Shown here: in pieces, positions 60,401 to 64,000 of the stretch
Layout of the letters: the number at the start of each line of letters is the position of its first letter
Position numbering within the stretch: the first letter of the stretch is position 1
Assembly: GCA_047602905.1 (NCBI GenBank)
Contig: JBLKOP010000001.1
Location: forward strand, 115,438 to 179,437
Origin: SKIA01 sp047602905
GTDB lineage: Archaea > Nanobdellota > Nanobdellia > Woesearchaeales > SKIA01
Reading direction: 5' to 3'
Length of the DNA stretch: 64,000 nt
Notes under the pieces: model-generated
The model's database searches: none
What the model was told of the DNA's origin: nothing
The model's input: only the letters and a program-made list of their open reading frames with translations
Position numbers and translations under genes: made by a program

Positions 60401-60610
60401 CTTTTCGTGTTTAATATTGGAATACCCTAATATGTCCTTGAGAATCAAATCATAAAACTGCAGATAACCTTCTTTCTCTTTGTCAAGCTTGCCATCTTCA
60501 ATCATTTTGAGCCAAACATTAGCGGCTGTATGCTGCTTTGTGCTTAATTTTGTGTTAGCTACAAGCCTATTGACGGTGATTTCATTAAACAGAGTATTCT
60601 GCGCTGTCAT
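57473..60610 (-). CDS. Type IIG-like restriction-modification enzyme
   Basis: 1045 aa. A single-chain restriction-methylation protein. N-terminus (about 60-135): PD-(D/E)xK nuclease-like motif with YEKNGQSIVRIEAKG. Middle: methyltransferase with motif I ILDPACGSGAFL (about 450-460), then FGVDVNRESIEVTKLSLFL, and catalytic motif IV VVLGNPPYVSA, indicating N6-adenine methylation. C-terminus: TaqI-like specificity domain and coiled coil (GYKLINTGTIDPY; MSGGYLLYSSPNL). Composition is less biased than neighbours, suggesting transfer. TATA-like gatttaaaaag about 30 bases upstream. Recognition site unknown. Confidence 0.88.
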   Translation of the reverse strand: MTAQNTLFNEITVNRLVANTKLSTKQHTAANVWLKMIEDGKLDKEKEGYLQFYDLILKDILGYSNIKHEKEGVEFTYEKNGQSIVRIEAKGMKTKDLFSVQNRASSESSVQQLWRYMSLHASPYGICTNYNTFILFKYDVGSTKYYRMDFDEIADDKQKLKEFVAIFSRDSIEGGFVEELYQESVIEDREFTNEFYKLFHETRLMLVKEFETNSPISREASVHFAQLFLNRLMFVYFAEDTEKLRKRIVEERILKTLETTHLFSSNSSNISSVIVALFTDLDKGSSFPEKVFGFNGGLFSHPIPRKIFFMDFRTEKFFKDVRKNSKLKKRGLELNEREQEVFAPYKNKINPIIENILLMASFDFKSEIDVNILGHIFEQSISDIEDLQDKDESRRKSEGIFYTPEYITDYICRNTIIPSLSKKGESTVAGLIKEYSSNIEELEQRFKSIKILDPACGSGAFLLKATDVLLDVFKGIHAFKHETGKYSAKRGLKKKSNIQGQITLGKWNEEDEAREIIKNSIFGVDVNRESIEVTKLSLFLKMARRNRKLSNLSDNIKQGNSLVDDKEIDSSLAFDWHYEFPSVMKNGGFDVVLGNPPYVSAMELKKSVSDEQYNFLKKNYITAKGTVDLYIYFFEKGLSLLKEEGILSYITPNRYLSASYGKALRKLLIEESQIVRLIDYSDKSVFPDASTYPVISFIKPKHKTDYKIDTGKFDNITKHYVGTKIPSSKLQILDDYILGFLLNDKLSIVEKIINQSVSLKEAGVINATSTAREADEYSSIINVERGYKLINTGTIDPYTTTWGVDLLVNKGESYLTPYLPKNSKIISANRHALYSSPKIIIAKIGLRCEGFYDSEGEYSSINTNCIHSFNDKFLPEYVLSWLNSNLYNYLFECFFDGLRMSGGYLLYSSPNLRSTYIKEIPLSEQKRYVVLANKAAEYTNSFTEDMSKILNRVRQNFKLDKLSKKIHSLHRLTFNDLVEELDRISDVKLSLEEQDEWEEYFNSHKNELENLLDKKEKTERKINNMFYELFGLSESEQMQVEAAFR

Positions 60611-60659
60611 TTCTTTTACTAACTTTACACAAGCTACTTTTTAAATCTCTCGAATAATT

Positions 60660-61100
60660 TATTGTTCTATTCATAACAACATAGTCTATGTTAAAGGAAA
60701 AGGAGTTGCTAAATATGTTTATGAGAACAAACTAGTCCGCATTTCTAACTGGTATAATACAGGAGATTTAGGCACATTCATAGATGGAAACTTATACATA
60801 ACTGGAAGGAGTAAAGAGTTAATAAATAAAGGAGGGATTAAAATAAGCTCTTTAGAAATAGAATCTATTATTCGTAAAAATAATCCTACTACCAAATTTG
60901 TAGTCGGTCCCATTTACTCAAAAAAATATGGAGAAGATATCGGTGTACTTTCTGAAAGTAAATTAAGTTTAGGTGAAGTACCTAAAAAGATCAAGCCTAG
61001 AAAAGAGTTCATTCACCCGATAGGTTTGTTACCATCTAGTTTGAAGATCGACAGAATATCTGCAAAAAAAATACTTTTTACTATTTCTAAAAATCAGTAA
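60660..61100 (+). pseudogene. 5'-truncated AMP-dependent synthetase/ligase remnant
   Basis: An open frame with no start codon translates as IVYVKGKGVAKYVYENKL, NWYNTGDLGTFIDGNLYITG, RSKELINKGGIKISSLEIES and ends at TAA 61098. TGDLG, ITGRSKELINKGGIKIS and EIE are the C-terminal motifs of acyl-CoA synthetase/adenylation enzymes (ANL superfamily). The large N-terminal domain is missing. It abuts the restriction gene promoter on one side and overlaps the convergent kinase-fold gene by 14 bases on the other. A relic within the island. Confidence 0.8.
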
Positions 61101-61908
61101 TAATTCGGCAAATATTATCATGTAATTTGTTTGCAAAAACAGGGTATTCTGACTCAAAAAAAGCGTATAAATAAAATCCTGCTAGTAACATAGCGTTTTT
61201 TAGTGTTTCTTTCTCACCTGTAAACTTATATCCTTCAAGTATAGCTTCAACCTTGTATTTGTTTAATACATAATCATCAGCACCCCACCTAAAACAAACA
61301 TACCCTACATCCCAAATAAGTGGCGCGTAAAACGAATCATCAAAATCGATGACACCTGTTATTTTATTATTTTTGAAAAATATGTTGTACTCGTTTAAAT
61401 CAAAATGAATTATTCCTGTATCTTCATGCTCAAAAGACATGTGAAGAAGCAGCTCTTTATGTTTGGCTTCCGATTGAATGTTCTCAAAGACCTGTTTAGG
61501 TGTAACAGATTTCCTTATGTCTTCTCCAGGTAAGTGCAAATTTTTTGTAATTTTGTGTAGCTTTCGTAAAAAAATCCCTATTTCATTAGCAATAGAAGAA
61601 TTAAAATTTGTTAAGTGTTCTCCTTCTATAAATTCTAATACTAAACAAAAGTTACTATCCATTTTACACAGCGCACCGTCTTTACTGGAAACTATTCGAG
61701 TAACAGGAAGAGAACGTAGTTTATCTAAGAGCATAATCTCATACATAAGATACTCAGAGGTTTTTATTTCTCCAATAAATAATTTAAGAACAAATTTTCC
61801 TTTAGTAGTATAAATAACATAATTCTTATTTTCATACGCTTCTGGTAACTCAGCATAAGAAATAAGCTCTCCTATGTCATACGAGGCTAATAACAAATCC
61901 AAGTTCAT
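61087..61908 (-). CDS. Aminoglycoside/choline/homoserine kinase-fold phosphotransferase
   Basis: 273 aa. APH/choline kinase superfamily: N-lobe Lys in GKFVLKLFIG, hinge LVLEFIEGEHL, catalytic loop GIIHFDLNEYNIFF (HxDxxxxN) and metal loop VIDFDDSFYAP. All key residues are present. The substrate could be a small amine/alcohol such as homoserine or an amino sugar; it cannot be fixed from the sequence. AT-rich, inside the island near the ligase remnant and restriction gene, so probably acquired. The ATG at 61908 has TA-rich sequence (atatattatt) close upstream. Confidence 0.85.
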   Translation of the reverse strand: MNLDLLLASYDIGELISYAELPEAYENKNYVIYTTKGKFVLKLFIGEIKTSEYLMYEIMLLDKLRSLPVTRIVSSKDGALCKMDSNFCLVLEFIEGEHLTNFNSSIANEIGIFLRKLHKITKNLHLPGEDIRKSVTPKQVFENIQSEAKHKELLLHMSFEHEDTGIIHFDLNEYNIFFKNNKITGVIDFDDSFYAPLIWDVGYVCFRWGADDYVLNKYKVEAILEGYKFTGEKETLKNAMLLAGFYLYAFFESEYPVFANKLHDNICRIITDF

Positions 61909-62009
61909 ATAAATAATATATCCTACTTTTTCTTAAATATACGCATTTTACGCTACACATAAATAAGCACTATGAAGAGATAACTAATCTACAGTATCAT
62001 TTATAAACG

Positions 62010-62312
62010 CTAAAGCCCACCAAACAAGAAGTACTTAACAGCAACTACAAGTATAGGAAAGAGAGGAACACTTACTTTCCAAACACGCAGTTTACGAATA
62101 AACAAACCACCAGTTAAAGTTACTAAAATAACAGCAACAATATAGGAGAGTACTAAACTCAGTAAAACTGCAAAAAACCACTCGTTAGCAAACGTGTAGT
62201 AGCGATCATCAAGGCCGTAGTACGTAGTAAGAATAGCAAGCGCAAAGAAGCCAGCGATGAATGCTTTGATGTAATTTTTGTATTTGCGAAGCACTTTGTC
62301 TTGACGAGCCAT
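62010..62312 (-). CDS. Small membrane protein, three TM segments
   Basis: 100 aa from ATG 62312 (MARQDKVLRKYKNYIKAFIAG). A basic N-terminus precedes hydrophobic helices at about 15-33, 42-72 and 82-98. No family recognised. The frame is open further up but lacks a promoter at that point; a ttcttaag-like element about 27 bases upstream supports this start. Confidence 0.55.
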   Translation of the reverse strand: MARQDKVLRKYKNYIKAFIAGFFALAILTTYYGLDDRYYTFANEWFFAVLLSLVLSYIVAVILVTLTGGLFIRKLRVWKVSVPLFPILVVAVKYFLFGGL

Positions 62313-62393
62313 ACAAGAAAAAGGGCATGTTGTGTTCTTAAGAGTGACGCAAAGAAAGCAAGGGTTTAAAAAGGAATTCACAATCGTGAATTT

Positions 62394-62747
62394 ATGCGTT
62401 CTGCAAACAAAACACTAAAAGAAATACTACGAGCAGAAAACCCAACAAATCAACTAAACAAAACAGGAGGAAAACAAGCACTTAGTTACTTCGCAAAGAA
62501 CAGCTGCAAAAGCTTATACGCACTAACCCTGCAGACACTTGCGCAAAAAGACCCAGCGTTCAGAAACGTATTTAATGATTTTGAAGCAGAAATGAAAAAA
62601 CGAGTCCAGAACGGAAGCGCGTGCGCATGTATGAAGAAAAGATACCAACAACAAGAACCACAAACTGCATTACAAAAAGTAACGTACTTTCTAAAAAACG
62701 AGTTAAGCTACATACAAGCACAAATAAGAAAAGACTTTCGAGTATAA
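62394..62747 (+). CDS. Hypothetical protein, 117 aa
   Basis: Unrecognised, helical and strongly basic (MRSANKTLKEILRAEN), with a SACACMK double-Cys in the middle (about 75-80). A gtttaaaaag TATA-like element lies about 30 bases before ATG 62394, giving a leaderless start. Convergent with the following metalloprotein-like gene, stops 4 bases apart. Codon use is A-ending like other plus-strand genes here, so it is likely real. Confidence 0.6.
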   Translation: MRSANKTLKEILRAENPTNQLNKTGGKQALSYFAKNSCKSLYALTLQTLAQKDPAFRNVFNDFEAEMKKRVQNGSACACMKKRYQQQEPQTALQKVTYFLKNELSYIQAQIRKDFRV

Positions 62748-62751
62748 AAAA

Positions 62752-63861
62752 CTAAGAATCGTACCTGCACATATCAACGAACTCATCAATACTAGAAGCA
62801 AAAATTGCGTTATTAACTCTTTCAGGACGAGAAGTAAACGCGAAAGCAACAGCGTCTGCAGCTTTGCGAGCAATATCCTGATACAAAATAATATCCTCAC
62901 GTAACTGATTACCTACAGATTCAACAACGTCAGCGTTTGAATGAATACCTGCTTGAGGATACGTATTAGGAGTTAAGCCAATATGTTTATTAACTATATA
63001 AAAAATGGAATTGCTTGTATCTCTGTTCATAGTACCATCAGCCCAACGACGACTAACACGAGCATGAGCTGCTTGCTCTAAAAAACTATCTTGATACGAA
63101 CCAGTAACACAAGAAAACAACTTCTCTTTAAGCCAGACAGGATCAGTCTGCATGATTTTCCCATATGTCGTCTCACTAAATACGTGAGCTAAAGATTCGA
63201 TAATAGGTAAACAAAAAGAAGTTTTTTGTAAACGCTCTTCATGGACAGTTGCAACGTATTCAGATTTTTCTTGAGAGAGTTTACGAGAAAAAAGCTCTTG
63301 TTCTAAACGAAAAAAATCAGCGGGTTTGGACACATGCATAGTTCCTCGTAATTGAGCTACGTGTTCATACTCATGACGAAAAGTCAACAAAGCAGCGTTA
63401 ATTAACGGTTTAGGAAGAGAAGAAACATACGCATTATACTGATTAATAAGGTTCTCTCGCCTAAGAGAAAGATTTGAAAAAATTGTTTCTACATCTCGAC
63501 CGCATTCACGACTAAAAGCATATAGTTTTTTGAAACGATTAGACTCTTTAAGAACATCATAGACCCCTTCAGGGTCTTTTATGAACGCTTCAAAAGAAGA
63601 AAAGTATGTATCAGCTGTTTGCACAGCAGAAAGTAATGAAAATACCTCAGAGTATTCTGTGTTTAGCGCAACATTTATGCGTAAACGACTCCCTTGAGCA
63701 GTTCCTAAAGCACTCATTTCTGGACGAACAACAGCTTCTATCTGTACCTCCTCAGGAAGAAGCAAACCTAAATCTTCTCGTTCTTTACGCGCAAGCTCCT
63801 CAAGAGACACAACTTGCTCATCATAGTACGTTTGTACTTCCTCAGATATCTCAAGTAACAT
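62752..63861 (-). CDS. Putative HExxH metalloprotein
   Basis: 369 aa from ATG 63861 (MLLEISEEVQTYYDEQ). Helical, no signal. Contains LLTFRHEYEHVAQLRG with a zincin-type HEYEH at about residues 163-167; a downstream IIESLAHVFSE offers a possible third ligand Glu. That combination resembles zinc metallopeptidases, but no known family was recognised. The gtttaaatac element (about 63884-63893) lies about 28 bases upstream, so the start is well supported. Confidence 0.6.
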   Translation of the reverse strand: MLLEISEEVQTYYDEQVVSLEELARKEREDLGLLLPEEVQIEAVVRPEMSALGTAQGSRLRINVALNTEYSEVFSLLSAVQTADTYFSSFEAFIKDPEGVYDVLKESNRFKKLYAFSRECGRDVETIFSNLSLRRENLINQYNAYVSSLPKPLINAALLTFRHEYEHVAQLRGTMHVSKPADFFRLEQELFSRKLSQEKSEYVATVHEERLQKTSFCLPIIESLAHVFSETTYGKIMQTDPVWLKEKLFSCVTGSYQDSFLEQAAHARVSRRWADGTMNRDTSNSIFYIVNKHIGLTPNTYPQAGIHSNADVVESVGNQLREDIILYQDIARKAADAVAFAFTSRPERVNNAIFASSIDEFVDMCRYDS

Positions 63862-63905
63862 AAACAACAAGAAACAAAAACAAGTATTTAAACACTACTA
63901 AGTAG

Positions 63906-64000
63906 TTACTCATCACCAAGCAATTCTTTAAAGACTTCATAGCCACCACTAAAGCCCTTAAAACCCATAGCTACGATATAGATTTCTTTACTACGAGAAC
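63906..64000 (-). CDS. 3' end of a gene running off the window
   Basis: Only the last 31 codons are visible, ending EIYIVAMGFKGFSGGYEVFKELLGDE and TAA. The family cannot be identified from this fragment. Confidence 0.5.
   Translation of the reverse strand, partial: SRSKEIYIVAMGFKGFSGGYEVFKELLGDE

Noticed and set aside
57365..62009. Copy of the tRNA-Gln 3' end as an attachment site
   Set aside because: No second copy of ggttcaaatccgggcgg was found in the window.
1..64000. CRISPR array or rRNA genes
   Set aside because: No regularly spaced repeats and no rRNA-like sequence were seen; the only exact tandem repeat is the 30-base coding duplication at 9364.

Overview
The window is archaeal chromosome. 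Evidence: split RNA polymerase genes (rpoH-B''-B'-A'-A''), aIF1A, aIF2-alpha, aIF6, Nop10, LSm, prefoldin, ribosomal proteins L44e/L37e/S8e/L30e, a membrane-anchored LonB, TATA-box promoters about 25-32 bases before many start codons (leaderless mRNAs), GAGGTGA-type Shine-Dalgarno sites at internal cistrons, and tRNAs with bulge-helix-bulge-like introns. Short proteins, very tight packing and class III signal-peptide pilins suggest a DPANN-type archaeon (Woesearchaeota/Pacearchaeota-like). That placement is inference; no 16S gene is present.

Layout. 0.05-7.3 kb: small membrane proteins, tRNA-Val, an aIF6-prefoldin-ftsY operon, and an opposing enolase-lonB-Nudix cluster. 7.4-18.0 kb: a type IV pilus locus (major pilin, two membrane platform proteins, ATPase, HTH/coiled-coil protein, DUF192 protein, vWA adhesin-like protein, three minor pilins). 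18.0-20.2 kb: translation and RNA genes (nop10, aIF2-alpha, L44e, tRNA-Leu, L37e, LSm, aIF1A). 20.2-29.3 kb: a bacterial-type signal peptidase II, surface proteins, S8e, SppA, a permease-methyltransferase fusion, a P-type ATPase and a short Dph2. 29.3-30.0 kb: a VapBC-like toxin-antitoxin pair. 30.1-39.5 kb: the S7-S12-NusA-L30e-RNA polymerase operon, headed by tRNA-Asp and an intron-bearing tRNA-Lys. 39.6-48.2 kb: a large secreted protein, a lipoprotein apparently frameshifted from its downstream half, a DsbA-like protein, a SufS-like desulfurase, a PIN-like protein and intron-bearing tRNA-Tyr. 48.2-57.2 kb: a decayed Bro-N gene, a DUF1704 metallopeptidase, HAD/kinase genes, a secreted MltB-like lytic transglycosylase, rad50 and a DUF5684 protein. 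57.2-61.9 kb: an intron-bearing tRNA-Gln next to an island with a single-protein restriction-modification enzyme, an AMP-ligase remnant and a kinase-fold protein. 61.9-64 kb: small proteins, a putative HExxH metalloprotein and a partial gene.

How the parts fit. The cell appears to invest in its surface (pilus, adhesin, Ig/PKD-like proteins, DsbA-like folding, SppA, LspA with a candidate lipoprotein, an MltB-like enzyme), as expected for a host-associated small archaeon. The most unusual points are two tRNAs with D-arm introns, loss of zinc ligands in RpoA', RpoB' and Nop10, LspA and an MltB-like enzyme in an archaeon, a pilin-promoter palindrome, and several decaying or frameshifted genes not captured by simple ORF calling.
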